Of a stretch of 64,000 nucleotides of DNA, positions 26,669 through 36,099 are shown piece by piece. This stretch comes from Sva-07 sp963829585 (GTDB lineage Bacteria > Actinomycetota > Acidimicrobiia > Acidimicrobiales > Ilumatobacteraceae): NCBI GenBank assembly GCA_963829585.1, contig CAWHJD010000015.1, positions 124,001 to 188,000 on the forward strand, given 5' to 3'. The notes under the pieces were generated by a model, which had not been told where the DNA came from, searched no databases, and worked only from the letters and a program-made list of their open reading frames with translations. The stretch's first letter is position 1. The number at the start of each line of letters is the position of its first letter. The position numbers were made by a program, and so were the translations under genes.

Positions 26669-28237
26669 ATGAGTGGGCTGCTGCGGAGCAACGTCGTCGT
26701 TGCCAGCGGCACCGCGCTGTCGAGGATCACCGGACTGCTGCGCCTGATCGTGCTCGGGTACGTGCTCGGCCAGACAGCCCTCTCCGATGCCTACCTGATC
26801 GCCAACGAGACCCCGAACATCGTCTACGAGCTGCTGCTCGGCGGTCTGCTGTCGGCCACGCTCGTGCCGTTGTTCTCGACCTTCGTCGAGACCGACGACG
26901 ACGAGGCGACGAACGTGGTGCTCACGGTGTCGGTGACGCTGATGGCGGCCTTGACCGTCGTCGCCGTGATCGCCGCGCCGCTGATCTTCGGGCTGTACTC
27001 GGTCAACGTGGCCGACGGCGTCGACGCCGACACCTACCGGACCGTCGGCACCACGCTCGCGCGCATCTTCCTGATCCAGATCCTCTTCTACGGACTCGTC
27101 GGCCTCGCCAATGCATTCCTGAACAGCCGCCGACGGTTCTTCGCCGCTGCCTGGGCCCCGATCCTGCCGAACGTCATCATCATCGCGTTCCTGCTGTCGT
27201 TGCCGAATCCGGGCTCGGCCGACTGGCAGCTCGAGGACGTGCTCTCGAACGACCGTCTCCGTTGGACCCTCGGACTCGGCGCGACGGTCGGGATCGCCAC
27301 GATGGCGGCGGTGCTCATCCCCGCGATGTTCGCCACCGGGTTCAGGTTCCGCCCGAACTTCGACGTCCGCCACCCGGCGGTCCGCAAGCTGTTGTCGCTG
27401 TCGTTCTGGACCATCGGGTTCGTCGTGGCCAACCAAGTGGCCCTCCTCGTCGTTCGCAACCTCGCCGAACCGGGATCGAGCGATGCGAGCGCCTACATCA
27501 ACGCGTTCACCTTCTTCGTGCTCCCCCACGGCCTCCTGGCGGTCTCGATCGCCACCACGTTCCAGCCCGAGATGTCGCGCTCGGTGGCGCGCCGTGACCG
27601 AACGGGCTTCGTCGACCAGGCCTCACTCGGCCTCCGGATGACCGCCTTGTTCACGATCCCGGCAGGTGTGGGGATCTTCGTGCTGCGCCAACCGATCATC
27701 GGAGCGCTCCTCCAGCGGGGCGAATTCAGCGCCGCCGACGCCGATGCCGCCCAACGGGCACTGGCCGGGCTGGCTCTCGGCCTCGGTGCATTCTCCATCT
27801 ACATGTTCGTGCTCCGCGGCTTCTACGCCCACAAGGACACCAAGACACCGTTCAAGATCAACGTCGTCGAGAACCTCATCAACATCGTCCTCGCGTTCGT
27901 GCTCGTGGATCGTTACGGCGTGCTCGGACTCGGGCTGGCGTTCGCGCTGGCCTACATGATCTCGTCGGTCTGGGCGATGCAGGTCCTGAGTTACAAGGTG
28001 CCGGGGTTCTCCGTGCGGTCGATCCTGGCCAGCATCGGTCGGATGCTGCTGGCCGCGCTCCTGATGGCCGAAGCGGTGTGGCTGGTGGCGAATCAGGTGG
28101 GCGGCAACGCCGGTCTCGACGCGGTCGTTCGGCTCGTCGTGGGTGCGGTCGCGGGAGTCGGCGTCTACCTCGGCGTGCTGTACGCGCTCGGCGCCCCCGA
28201 ACTCGACGCCGTTCGCCGACGCCTCCACCGCAGCTGA
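26669..28237 (+). CDS. murJ: Lipid II flippase MurJ/MviN family
   Basis: Polytopic membrane protein (522 aa, about 14 helices) of the MOP superfamily that moves lipid II across the membrane. N-terminal GTALSRITGLLRLIVLGYVL and SDAYLIANETPNIVYELLLG match the MviN signature, and FVLRGFYAHKDTKTPFKIN is the conserved late loop. It ends at a palindrome facing convergent proB. It lacks the large C-terminal pseudokinase extension found in mycobacterial MviN. Confidence 0.9.
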   Translation: MSGLLRSNVVVASGTALSRITGLLRLIVLGYVLGQTALSDAYLIANETPNIVYELLLGGLLSATLVPLFSTFVETDDDEATNVVLTVSVTLMAALTVVAVIAAPLIFGLYSVNVADGVDADTYRTVGTTLARIFLIQILFYGLVGLANAFLNSRRRFFAAAWAPILPNVIIIAFLLSLPNPGSADWQLEDVLSNDRLRWTLGLGATVGIATMAAVLIPAMFATGFRFRPNFDVRHPAVRKLLSLSFWTIGFVVANQVALLVVRNLAEPGSSDASAYINAFTFFVLPHGLLAVSIATTFQPEMSRSVARRDRTGFVDQASLGLRMTALFTIPAGVGIFVLRQPIIGALLQRGEFSAADADAAQRALAGLALGLGAFSIYMFVLRGFYAHKDTKTPFKINVVENLINIVLAFVLVDRYGVLGLGLAFALAYMISSVWAMQVLSYKVPGFSVRSILASIGRMLLAALLMAEAVWLVANQVGGNAGLDAVVRLVVGAVAGVGVYLGVLYALGAPELDAVRRRLHRS

Positions 28238-28278
28238 CACACTCCCCATCCCCCACTTCCGGCCCCAAACCCGCCCCC

Positions 28279-28340
28279 AGAACGGTTTGCGTTGCAGTTC
28301 CATTGGCCCGGGTCAACCGAAGTGCAACGCAAACCGTTCT
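28279..28340. repeat. Long palindrome, family B copy 1
   Basis: Inverted repeat with perfect 18-base outer arms (AGAACGGTTTGCGTTGCA and its complement) and a partly paired centre around TTGGCCCGGGTCAA. It fills the space between the convergent murJ and proB stops. It shares outer and central sequence with the palindrome at 56843-56892. Probably also a bidirectional terminator. Confidence 0.85.
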
Positions 28341-28342
28341 GG

Positions 28343-29431
28343 TCAGGAGGGGAGGACGACGAGATCGTCGCGGTGGACCACTTCGTGGTTGACGCCGGCC
28401 GGGAGGTCGCCGGTGCGAAGACCGAGCACACTGCGCACCACATCGGCATCGACGGCAGCCAGTCCGCGTGCGAACGCCCGACCGGACGGACCTGCGATGT
28501 CGACGGTGTCGCCTTCGACGAACCCGCCGTCGACCGCCACGACGCCGGCGGGCAGGAGGCTGTTGGGCCGGTCGGTCAATGCCCGTTCGGCCCCTGCGTC
28601 GACATGGACGGTGCCCATCACCTCGGCGGCGAACGCGATCCACAGCTTGCGCGCCGACAACGTGCGATCGTGCGCCTCGAACGTCGTGCCGACCAGTTCG
28701 GCCGACACGGCCCCGGCCAGTACATCGGGGCGCGATGCCCTCGCGATCACACTGCGAAGGCCCGACCACGACGCCATCCGAGCGGCCGTCAACTTCGACG
28801 CCATGCCGCCGCTCCCGCGGCCACTCCCGCCGGCGTCGACGCTGACCGCGAGCAACGGGTCTCCTCGACGGACCAGCGGGATCAGCGTGGCCGACGGATC
28901 GCGACGAGGGTCGGCGGTGTACACGCCGTCCATGTCGGTGAGCAGGACGAGCACGTCGGCACCGATGCTGTTCGCCACCAGCGCCGCGAGCCGGTCGTTG
29001 TCGCCGTAACGCAACTCGTCGTTGGCGACCGCGTCGTTCTCGTTGACCACGGGCACGCAGCCGAGTTCGAGCAGCCGTTCGATCGTGCGGCGGGCATGCA
29101 GGTACTGCGTGCGATCCACGAAATCGTGAGGATCGAGGAGCACTTGGGCGCCGACCAGTCCGTGGCGGGCGAACTGCTGGTTGTACGCCTCGACCAGGCG
29201 ACTCTGTCCGGCGGCCGAGATCGCCTGGAGCGTCGTCATGTCGGTCGGTCGGGCGGTCAGGCCGAGTGCCGCCACACCTGCCGCGACGGCACCCGAGGAC
29301 ACCACGACCACCTCGTGTCCCTCGGCACGCAGGCCCGCGACCTCGTCGGCCAGCTTCGCCATGGCCACGACGTCGATCGCTCCCCCGCTGTCGGTGATCG
29401 ATGCGGTGCCGATCTTCGCGACGACTCTCAT
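28343..29431 (-). CDS. proB: Glutamate 5-kinase
   Basis: First step of proline synthesis. The amino-acid-kinase fold shows VVAKIGTASITD, VVVVSSGAVAAG, PVVNENDAVAN and LLTDMDGVYTADPR. From about residue 275 there is a C-terminal PUA domain (GTVHVDAGAERALTDR, LPAGVVAVDGGFVEGD). Length 362 aa matches the PUA-containing form. It follows obgE by 23 bases, the usual actinobacterial arrangement; proA is not in the window. Confidence 0.93.
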   Translation of the reverse strand: MRVVAKIGTASITDSGGAIDVVAMAKLADEVAGLRAEGHEVVVVSSGAVAAGVAALGLTARPTDMTTLQAISAAGQSRLVEAYNQQFARHGLVGAQVLLDPHDFVDRTQYLHARRTIERLLELGCVPVVNENDAVANDELRYGDNDRLAALVANSIGADVLVLLTDMDGVYTADPRRDPSATLIPLVRRGDPLLAVSVDAGGSGRGSGGMASKLTAARMASWSGLRSVIARASRPDVLAGAVSAELVGTTFEAHDRTLSARKLWIAFAAEVMGTVHVDAGAERALTDRPNSLLPAGVVAVDGGFVEGDTVDIAGPSGRAFARGLAAVDADVVRSVLGLRTGDLPAGVNHEVVHRDDLVVLPS

Positions 29432-29454
29432 GGAACGCTCACGGAACCGGGCGC

Positions 29455-30711
29455 CTACAGGTCCGGCGAGTACTCGAAGCTGAAGTCACCGATCCAGATG
29501 ACGTCACCCTCACGCGCACCTGCCTTGGCGAGCATCTTGGGCACGCCGAGCCGCTCGAGCCGGTAGTCGATGTAGGACAGCGCTTCCGGTGTCGTCACGT
29601 CGTTCAGTGCCACGACGCGCTCGACATCGCGACCGAGCAGACGGAACTCGCCGTCGGCGACCCGTTCGACCGCGGCACCACTCACCTCGGGACGCAGGAC
29701 GACCACGCCCTCGGCCCACTGGATCGCCTGACGGATGTCGTGCACCTTCTGTGCGAGCTGGCCCACCACCTCGGGGACGCCCTGGCCGGTCACCGACGAC
29801 ATGATCGGCCCGTCCCAACCGAGGGCGGCGAGTTCGTCGGGCTGCACGCTGTCGGCCTTGGTTCCCACGGTGACGCGTGGACGATCGAGGAGCTCGGGTT
29901 GATATGCGCCCAGCTCGTGCAGGAGGATCCGTTCCTGCTCCTGCGGGCTCACACCGTCCATCGAGGCGAGATCGAGCAGCAGACACAGCACCCTGGCCCG
30001 CTCGACGTGGCGGAGGAACTGATGACCGAGCCCCTTGCCGTCACTGGCGCCCTCGATGAGCCCCGGGATGTCGGCGACGACGAAATCGGTCTCGTCGTCG
30101 ACACGTACCACACCGAGATTCGGCTCCAGCGTCGTGAACGGGTAGTTGGCGATCTTCGGCTTGGCCGCCGAGATCACGCTGATGAACGTCGACTTGCCCG
30201 CATTCGGGAACCCGACGAGCGCGACGTCGGCCAACAGCCTGAGTTCCAGCCTGAGCCAACGCTCCTCGCCGTGCTCTCCCTGCTCGGCGAAGCTCGGCGC
30301 CCGGCGCTTGTTGGACAGGAACTTGGCGTTGCCCCGGCCGCCGCGACCCCCGGCGGCCGCGAGCCACCGGTCGCCGTGGTTGACCAGCTCGGCGAGCATG
30401 TCGCCGGTGTACATGTCGAACACGACGGTGCCCATCGGCACGGTGATCTCCATCGACTCGCCACGGCGACCGTGGAGATCCTTGCCCTTGCCGTGGACGC
30501 CGTCGCCCGCACGCCGGTGGGGGTGATCGCGAAAGGCCAACAGCGACGACACGTTGTGGTCGGCGACGAGCCAGATGTTGCCACCGTTGCCACCGTCGCC
30601 TCCGTTCGGTCCACCCATCGACTCGGGGCCTTCCCGACGGAAGCTGACGCAGCCCGCGCCGCCGTCACCTCCACGAACGTTCAGTTGGCACTCGTCGACG
30701 AACTGCGACAT
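29455..30711 (-). CDS. obgE: Obg-family GTPase
   Basis: Ribosome-associated GTPase essential in most bacteria. The 418-aa protein has the glycine-rich Obg fold (NVRGGDGGAGCVSFRRE, GGDGGNGGNIW), the G domain (GFPNAGKSTFI; DIPGLIEGAS; VGTKADS in the G4 position) and the C-terminal OCT domain (YIDYRLERLGVPKMLAKAG). ATG 30711 is chosen: it gives the family N-terminus MSQFVDE, and TAGCCT (30724-30719) ends seven bases upstream, fitting a leaderless transcript. Confidence 0.95.
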   Translation of the reverse strand: MSQFVDECQLNVRGGDGGAGCVSFRREGPESMGGPNGGDGGNGGNIWLVADHNVSSLLAFRDHPHRRAGDGVHGKGKDLHGRRGESMEITVPMGTVVFDMYTGDMLAELVNHGDRWLAAAGGRGGRGNAKFLSNKRRAPSFAEQGEHGEERWLRLELRLLADVALVGFPNAGKSTFISVISAAKPKIANYPFTTLEPNLGVVRVDDETDFVVADIPGLIEGASDGKGLGHQFLRHVERARVLCLLLDLASMDGVSPQEQERILLHELGAYQPELLDRPRVTVGTKADSVQPDELAALGWDGPIMSSVTGQGVPEVVGQLAQKVHDIRQAIQWAEGVVVLRPEVSGAAVERVADGEFRLLGRDVERVVALNDVTTPEALSYIDYRLERLGVPKMLAKAGAREGDVIWIGDFSFEYSPDL

Positions 30712-30749
30712 TCCAGTGAGGCTAACGCCGTCAATCGGATGGCATCTCG

Positions 30750-30755
30750 TATCGT
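30750..30755 (+). promoter_or_regulatory. -10 box of leaderless dGTPase-like transcript
   Basis: TATCGT ends six bases before the ATG at 30762, in the short divergent gap with obgE. Confidence 0.4.
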
Positions 30756-30761
30756 TCTGCC

Positions 30762-31952
30762 ATGACCGGTCTGCCGTTCCCCGACTCGGCCGCCGATCGC
30801 GCCGATCGGTGGGCAGCCACGATGACGGGCCACGGCGCCGACGACATCGTGGTCGCACACGCGAACTCCACGGCCACGGTCGGCGACGCCGTCGTGCGCA
30901 CACGCGAGGCACGCGAGGAGGCCGAGTCGAGACTGCTCGCAACCAACGCGACGCGTGCCGCAGGTGCCGGTGATCGCGCCGTCGAGGAGTCTCCCGATCC
31001 GTTTCGCACGTGCTTCGAACGCGACCGCGACCGCATCCTGCACGACTCGGCGTTCCGGCGCCTCGCGGGCAAGACCCAGGTCTTCGTGTTTCCCGACGAT
31101 CACCAGCGCACACGCATGACCCACGCGCTGGAAGTGGCCCAGGTCGCCCGCTCGGTCGGCGACGCGCTCAGCCTGAACGTCCCGCTCATCGAGGCGATGG
31201 CGCTCGGTCACGACTGCGGGCACGGGCCCGGCGGCCACGCCAGCGAGGATGCCCTGTCGCCCTATCTCGACGGCGGGTTCGACCACGCCCCGTGGGGTGC
31301 CGACGTCACGCTGCAGCCGCTCAACCTGTGCTCGGAGACGCTCGACGGCATCCGCAACCACTCATGGAGCCTCCCTGCGCCTCGGACTCCCGAGGGCGAG
31401 GTGGTCTCGTGGGCCGATCGGATCGCCTACGTCTGTCACGACTTCGAGGATGCGGTCGCTGCCGGCATCGTGACTGCCGACATGCTGCCACCCATCGTCG
31501 CCGAGCAGTGCGGCCGCGACCGATCGCGTCAGCTCGGGACGTTCGTACGGGCAATGGTGCAGACGACCACCGCGACCGGCAGGATCGGCATGTCGCCCGA
31601 CGTCGCCGAAGCCCTCACGGCGTTCCGTCGGTTCAACTACGAACGCATCTACCTCCGCCCGGCGAGCCAGCAGCAGGCCGGTGCCGTCATCTCGCTCCTG
31701 CGAGCGCTGGTCGAGCACTACGCCGACCGCCCCCACGCCATTCCGTCGCAGACCGTGACCGCCGCACTGGGCGATCGAGCGACGGGCAGTCTCGACGCCG
31801 GGAGCACCGAGGCGCTGCGGGCGGCGGTCGCCTACGTCGCCGGGATGACCGACCGGTTCGCATGCCAGGAGGCGCTGGCGCAGCTGTCGTGGGATCCCGC
31901 CAAGCTCCCCCAGGGGATCGGCGTCAATGCGTTCCGAGGTACATGGCCCTGA
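30762..31952 (+). CDS. HD-domain deoxyguanosinetriphosphate triphosphohydrolase-like protein
   Basis: 396-aa HD hydrolase of the dGTPase family, releasing triphosphate from dNTPs. Metal-binding blocks: RTRMTHALEVAQVARSVG, LGHDCGHGPGGHASEDAL and SWADRIAYVCHDFEDAV; FRRLAGKTQVF before the HD core is typical. The last 29 bases overlap the convergent small membrane protein gene. Confidence 0.9.
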   Translation: MTGLPFPDSAADRADRWAATMTGHGADDIVVAHANSTATVGDAVVRTREAREEAESRLLATNATRAAGAGDRAVEESPDPFRTCFERDRDRILHDSAFRRLAGKTQVFVFPDDHQRTRMTHALEVAQVARSVGDALSLNVPLIEAMALGHDCGHGPGGHASEDALSPYLDGGFDHAPWGADVTLQPLNLCSETLDGIRNHSWSLPAPRTPEGEVVSWADRIAYVCHDFEDAVAAGIVTADMLPPIVAEQCGRDRSRQLGTFVRAMVQTTTATGRIGMSPDVAEALTAFRRFNYERIYLRPASQQQAGAVISLLRALVEHYADRPHAIPSQTVTAALGDRATGSLDAGSTEALRAAVAYVAGMTDRFACQEALAQLSWDPAKLPQGIGVNAFRGTWP

Positions 31953-32295
31953 TGCCGAGACCCATGATGAACAGGCTGCCCAGGCCGTACAACAGGCAGA
32001 CCTTGTCCTTGACGAACGGACTGCCCCGGTAGCTGTAGAGGATGCCGACGGCGACGATCACACTGAAGCCGTACAAGGCGTGGAACTGGTCGAGTTCGAC
32101 GTCGTAGCGATTGACGATCAGCACACCGACGATGGCGATCGCGAAGCCCGACAGCTCCGCCACGCCGATCGCCCACCACATCGGGCGGACCCGGAGCACC
32201 GGGATGTACTGGGCGGCGAGCGCCCAGACACCGACGGCGGCATTGCCGAGCACGAGGAACCAGGCGAGCGCGCGGTGCAGGTCGTAGAGGGTCAT
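31924..32295 (-). CDS. Four-helix membrane protein, unknown function
   Basis: 123 aa with four predicted membrane helices (ALAWFLVLGNAAVGVWAL; MWWAIGVAELSGFAIAIVGV; FHALYGFSVIVAVGILYSY; LLYGLGSLFIMGLGIRAMYL). Charged residues are confined to loops. The arrangement resembles small uncharacterised actinobacterial membrane proteins; I cannot assign a function. The gene overlaps the dGTPase-like gene end to end by 29 bases. Confidence 0.7.
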   Translation of the reverse strand: MTLYDLHRALAWFLVLGNAAVGVWALAAQYIPVLRVRPMWWAIGVAELSGFAIAIVGVLIVNRYDVELDQFHALYGFSVIVAVGILYSYRGSPFVKDKVCLLYGLGSLFIMGLGIRAMYLGTH

Positions 32296-32320
32296 CGACG
32301 TGAACGCGAGCTCGTGAGGG

Positions 32321-33056
32321 CTAGATGCCGCAGTCGTCGCCGCCGATGATCGCCGTCACCGTGGCGTCGTCGTCGACACCCGTGAGGAATCCGCGCAGAC
32401 TGTCGTTGACGATGAAGAACGGCGGGGTGAAGTCGTCCTCCGGCAGGATCTGTACTGCGGGATAGGCCGCCTTGACGTCGACGACACGCGATCCGATCAT
32501 CACGCCTCGGCTCGTCGTCAGTCCGGCGGGGGCGGCACCGATCTCGGCCTGATCGCCGTAGGTGTACCCGAAGAAGTGTCGACGCCCCTGGACCACGGAC
32601 GACACGTCACCGAACAGCAGGGTCAGCACACCCCACGACACGCGCCTGAGTTCGGTTCCCGAACAGATCCCGATGGTCAGCGGATCGACCCAACCGGTGT
32701 CGTTCGTGGGTTCGCCGAGGTAGGAGCCCAAGATACGAGATCACACCGTCGGGTTCGGCGCCGAACCCGGCAGTTCCGATTCCTTCACCGCTGAGGACCA
32801 GTGCGAGCACCGCTGGATCGGCGACGGTGGTCGAGGGTTGCACGATGGCCACCGTGGTGGACGTCGTGGACGTGGTCGTCGATGTGGTCGACGTCGTCGA
32901 CGTCGTGGATGTGGAAGGCGGTGGCGCGGTCGTCGGGAGCAGCGTGAACTCGGTCGTGGTCTCGCTGGCCGACTCGTCGGACCCCCCGCACGCGGTGACG
33001 AGCAGACCCACCACTGCCACCCCAGCCAACAGTCGCCGATTCATCGTGAACATCAT
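32321..33056 (-). pseudogene. Lipoprotein with Ser/Thr linker, apparent frameshift
   Basis: The N-terminus (MNRRLLAGVAVVGLLVTACG from 33044, or Met at 33056/33053) is a lipoprotein signal with lipobox LVTAC. A Ser/Thr repeat linker follows, then VADPAVLALVLSGEGIGTAG and GAEPDGVISYL. The frame is then lost near 32728-32731 (one extra G in a GGG run on the minus strand) and the neighbouring frame continues GSYLGEPTNDTGWVDP and RRVSWGVLTLLFGD to the stop. The joined protein looks complete. Surface-anchored; the domain family is not recognised. Confidence 0.7.
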
Positions 33057-33091
33057 GGTCCAGTGTTGCCGACGAGACGGGGATCTCCGGG

Positions 33092-33904
33092 TCAGGTCGG
33101 CTCGAAGATCCAGCCTCGCCTGACGGGCGGCTCGACGCCGTGCTCGATGAACCACTCGGTGCCGAATGCCATCGCGAACACCTCGTCGGGCATCTCGAGG
33201 AAGAACGACGTGTCGGAGATCTGGCTGCGATGGCAGCGAATCGCCGCGCGTTTGGCCGCCAGGTGCTCGGTCACGTCGACCGCCAACGTGAGGTCGGCCT
33301 CCAGCATGCCCATCGGGTTGCCGTCGTCGGCCGGACCGTGGGGATCGAAGTCGCCGTCGGAGCCGTCGGGCGCCTCGACCCCTGCGTCGCGCATCGCCTG
33401 GATCATCTGCACGAAGGCGTCGCGGTTCATCGTCGCCTCGAGCACACGCACCGAGGGCACGAGACGCGCCGCTGCGGAGCCCACGCGGTGGACGGCGATG
33501 TGGTCGGGGTGCCCGTAGTTGCCGTGCCAGTCGTAGATCGTCAGGACGTCGGCGGATTCCTCTCGGAGTACCGCTGCGAGACGCTCGGCCGCATGGTCGA
33601 GGTCGGCACGCAGGAAGCTGGCGGGATGGTCGTTCTGCTCCCAACCGGTCATGCCCGAATCGGTGTAGCCGAACCACACGATCCGGCTGATCCCGAGGGC
33701 GGCCGCCGATGCTTCCGTCTCGGCCCGGCGTCGGTCGACGAGCGTCTCACCGGGGCCGAGATCGTCGGGGACCTCGCCGTGGTCACCGTTGGTGGCAACC
33801 ACCAGGACGACCCGGTGACCCTCTGCCGCGGCTCGTGCGATCGTGCCGCCGGTGCTGATGACCTCGTCGTCGGGATGGGCGTGGAAACAGACGAGGGTCG
33901 CCAC
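33092..33904 (-). CDS. PIG-L family deacetylase
   Basis: Zinc-dependent N-acetylglucosaminyl deacetylase fold (LmbE/MshB/Mca family), 270 aa. The metal motif is FHAHPDDEVISTGG at the N-terminus with the distal ligand in NYGHPDHIAVHRVG. Actinobacterial members include MshB and Mca of mycothiol metabolism, but the exact substrate cannot be read here. It lies one base downstream of the CaiB-type gene and is likely cotranscribed with it. Confidence 0.85.
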   Translation of the reverse strand: MATLVCFHAHPDDEVISTGGTIARAAAEGHRVVLVVATNGDHGEVPDDLGPGETLVDRRRAETEASAAALGISRIVWFGYTDSGMTGWEQNDHPASFLRADLDHAAERLAAVLREESADVLTIYDWHGNYGHPDHIAVHRVGSAAARLVPSVRVLEATMNRDAFVQMIQAMRDAGVEAPDGSDGDFDPHGPADDGNPMGMLEADLTLAVDVTEHLAAKRAAIRCHRSQISDTSFFLEMPDEVFAMAFGTEWFIEHGVEPPVRRGWIFEPT

Positions 33905-33905
33905 G

Positions 33906-35078
33906 TCAGCCGGCCGCCGGTCGGGCCTGCTTGATCGCGCCCGACGATTCCCACGAGTCGATCAGCTCGACGCCGACACCCCAGTCGGCGAGCACGTCGC
34001 GGGTGTGCGAGCCGGCGAATGCGGGCGGCATCGACACCTCCGGCACCGTCCGGCTGAACCGGGGCGCCGGGGCGGGCTGTGTGGTGCCGGCGATGTCGAT
34101 GAACGTGTTCCGTTCGACGTTGTGCGGATGCTCGGCAGCTTCGCCCATCGTGAGCACCGGAGCGAAGCACACGTCGGTCGCCTCCATGATCTCGCACCAC
34201 TCGGCCCGCGACTTCTGCGCGAAGACCTCGGTCAGACGCGACTTCAGAGCCGGCCACTCGGCCTTGTCCATCTGCTTGGCGAACTGTTCGTCACCCTCGA
34301 GTCCGGTGAGGCGGAGCAGCTCGGCGTAGAACTGCGGCTCGATCGAGCCGACCGAGATGTAGTTGCCGTCGCTGCAGCGATACACGTCGTAGAAGTGGGC
34401 GCCGGTGTCGAGCAGGTTCGTGCCACGGGCGTTCTCGTCGTGCATCCCGATCGACCGGAACGCCCAGAACATCGACATGAGGACCGCCGCGCCGTCGACC
34501 ATCGCCGTGTCGACGACCTGGCCCTGGCCGCTGCGCTGGCTCTCGAGGAGGGCACACACGACGCCGTAGGCGAGGAACATGCCGCCGCCTCCGAAGTCGC
34601 CGACCATGTTGAGCGGCGGAACAGGGGCCTCGCCCGCGCGACCGAAGTGCGCGAGCGCCCCGGCGAGCGAGATGTAGTTGATGTCGTGTCCGGCAGCCTG
34701 CGAGTAGGGACCTTCCTGGCCCCAACCGGTCATGCGTCCGAAGACCAGCTTGGGGTTGCGGGCGAGACAGTCGTCGGGCCCGATCCCGAGGCGCTCCATC
34801 ACGCCCGGGCGGAACCCTTCGATGAGCGCGTCGGCCGACTCGACGAGGGTCAGCAGGGCTTCCACCCCGTCGGGATGCTTCAGGTCGATCGCCACGTTGC
34901 GGCGACCACGCAGCAGGACGTCGAAGTGCGCACCCTCCGGCAGCGGTCCACGTACGGCGCCGGCTCGCTCCACGCGGACGACTTCGGCGCCCATGTCGGC
35001 GAGCAGCATGGCGGCGAACGGCCCGGGGCCGATGCCGGCGATTTCGATGATGCGGTATCCGGTGAGTGGTCCAGCCAC
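33906..35078 (-). CDS. CaiB/BaiF-family CoA-transferase or 2-methylacyl-CoA racemase
   Basis: 390-aa family III protein. The pattern GHDINYISLAGALAHFG followed by NMVGDFGGGGM matches the catalytic His and Asp region of alpha-methylacyl-CoA racemases, favouring racemase over transferase. N-terminal RIIEIAGIGPGPFAAMLLAD and the GADVVRVER-type segment are family hallmarks. The GTG start at 35078 has GAGGAG five bases upstream. A 16-base tandem repeat lies just upstream. Confidence 0.88.
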   Translation of the reverse strand: MAGPLTGYRIIEIAGIGPGPFAAMLLADMGAEVVRVERAGAVRGPLPEGAHFDVLLRGRRNVAIDLKHPDGVEALLTLVESADALIEGFRPGVMERLGIGPDDCLARNPKLVFGRMTGWGQEGPYSQAAGHDINYISLAGALAHFGRAGEAPVPPLNMVGDFGGGGMFLAYGVVCALLESQRSGQGQVVDTAMVDGAAVLMSMFWAFRSIGMHDENARGTNLLDTGAHFYDVYRCSDGNYISVGSIEPQFYAELLRLTGLEGDEQFAKQMDKAEWPALKSRLTEVFAQKSRAEWCEIMEATDVCFAPVLTMGEAAEHPHNVERNTFIDIAGTTQPAPAPRFSRTVPEVSMPPAFAGSHTRDVLADWGVGVELIDSWESSGAIKQARPAAG

Positions 35079-35090
35079 GTTTGCTCCTCG

Positions 35091-35122
35091 ATGTTGTTTC
35101 GTACGGATGTTGTTTCGTACGG
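35091..35122. repeat. 16-bp perfect tandem duplication
   Basis: ATGTTGTTTCGTACGG occurs twice head to tail just upstream of the CaiB-type gene's ribosome-binding site, with a third degenerate beginning (GTGTTGTGGTCG). Confidence 0.85.
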
Positions 35123-35155
35123 GTGTTGTGGTCGTTCGGGTGATTCGTCGTCAGG

Positions 35156-36049
35156 TCAGCACGGCGGCGCCAGGGAGACGCGTACGTGTCCGCCGATCGC
35201 CTCGGCCAGAACCGGCCACAGCGGTCGGGGCATGTCGTGGCCCATGTCCGACAGGAACAGGTAGCACGCTCCGGGCACCAGCTCGGCAGTGCGCTCGCCG
35301 CCCTCCGGAGTGATCAGCGTGTCGTCGCGTCCGTGGATGACGAGCATCGGCACGTCGAGTTGGGCCAGAGCGGCGCTGCGATCACCGGAGGCGTAGATCG
35401 CGGCGAGCTGCCGGGTGGCCCCCTCGGGGTAGAAGCACCGGTCGTACTGCGCAGCGGCGAGCGCCTGCAACCAGTCGGGGTCGTAGTACTTCTTCGACGC
35501 CCACACCCTCGAGTTCAACGATGCCGCGATGTAGTCCTCGCGGTCGGGCGGCGACTCGGCCAACAGCGCCTCACGCGCCTCGGGGCTCGGTGCTCCGACA
35601 CGCGGATCCCCGGTACTGCTCATCACCGAGATCACGCTCGAGATGCGGGTCGGATGCTCGATCGCCATGGTCTGCACGATCATTCCGCCCATGGAGTTGC
35701 CGACGACGTGTGCGCGGTCGACACCGAGATGATCGAGCAGACCGATGCCGTCGGCAGCCATGTCGGACAGCGTGTACGGCACGGGAGGAAGCGGTTCGCC
35801 GGCCAGTACCGACCTCAGTACGGCGCCGGGTGACACGGTCTGGCCGTCGAGCTTGGTCGACAGGCCGACGTCACGATTGTCGAACTGCACGACGAACAGG
35901 CCCTGGGCCGCGATCTGGTCGATGTAGTCCTGCGGCCACGAGATCAGCTGTGTCGTGTACCCGTTCACCACCAACAGCACCGGGTGGGCGGCGTCTCCCG
36001 TCGTCCGGTACTCCAACTCGATTCCGGAGGGCAACGATGCGCGTGGCAT
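35156..36049 (-). CDS. Alpha/beta hydrolase
   Basis: 297-aa hydrolase. The nucleophile elbow is VVGNSMGGMIVQ, the acid is in VIHGRDDTLITPEGG, and the catalytic His in LSDMGHDMPRPLWP. N-terminal GIELEYRTTGDAAHPVLLV and QFDNRDVGLSTK are typical of this group. The ATG at 36049 gives the natural start; the 26-residue upstream extension is Arg-rich and would overlap galK. Substrate unknown. Confidence 0.87.
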   Translation of the reverse strand: MPRASLPSGIELEYRTTGDAAHPVLLVVNGYTTQLISWPQDYIDQIAAQGLFVVQFDNRDVGLSTKLDGQTVSPGAVLRSVLAGEPLPPVPYTLSDMAADGIGLLDHLGVDRAHVVGNSMGGMIVQTMAIEHPTRISSVISVMSSTGDPRVGAPSPEAREALLAESPPDREDYIAASLNSRVWASKKYYDPDWLQALAAAQYDRCFYPEGATRQLAAIYASGDRSAALAQLDVPMLVIHGRDDTLITPEGGERTAELVPGACYLFLSDMGHDMPRPLWPVLAEAIGGHVRVSLAPPC

Positions 36050-36086
36050 GTCGGCGAGTGTTGCAGAACCTGCGGGCGAATCTCGA

Positions 36087-36092
36087 TACCGT
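36087..36092 (+). promoter_or_regulatory. -10 box of leaderless galK transcript
   Basis: TACCGT ends seven bases before the GTG at 36100 and decides that start over the in-frame GTG at 36091 and ATG at 36037. Confidence 0.45.
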
Positions 36093-36099
36093 GCGCTGC

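Noticed and set aside
26447..27529. N-terminal extension of MoxR by ~360 residues.
   Set aside because: The extension runs through intergenic palindromes and antisense to murJ, and a -10 box precedes the shorter ATG.
33092..33904. Calling the PIG-L protein mshB or mca.
   Set aside because: Motifs fix the deacetylase fold, but nothing in the sequence or neighbours distinguishes mycothiol enzymes from other LmbE proteins.
36037..36099. galK starting at ATG 36037.
   Set aside because: The added residues are Cys/Arg-rich and unlike galactokinases, and the start would overlap the divergent hydrolase gene; the -10 box fits GTG 36100.
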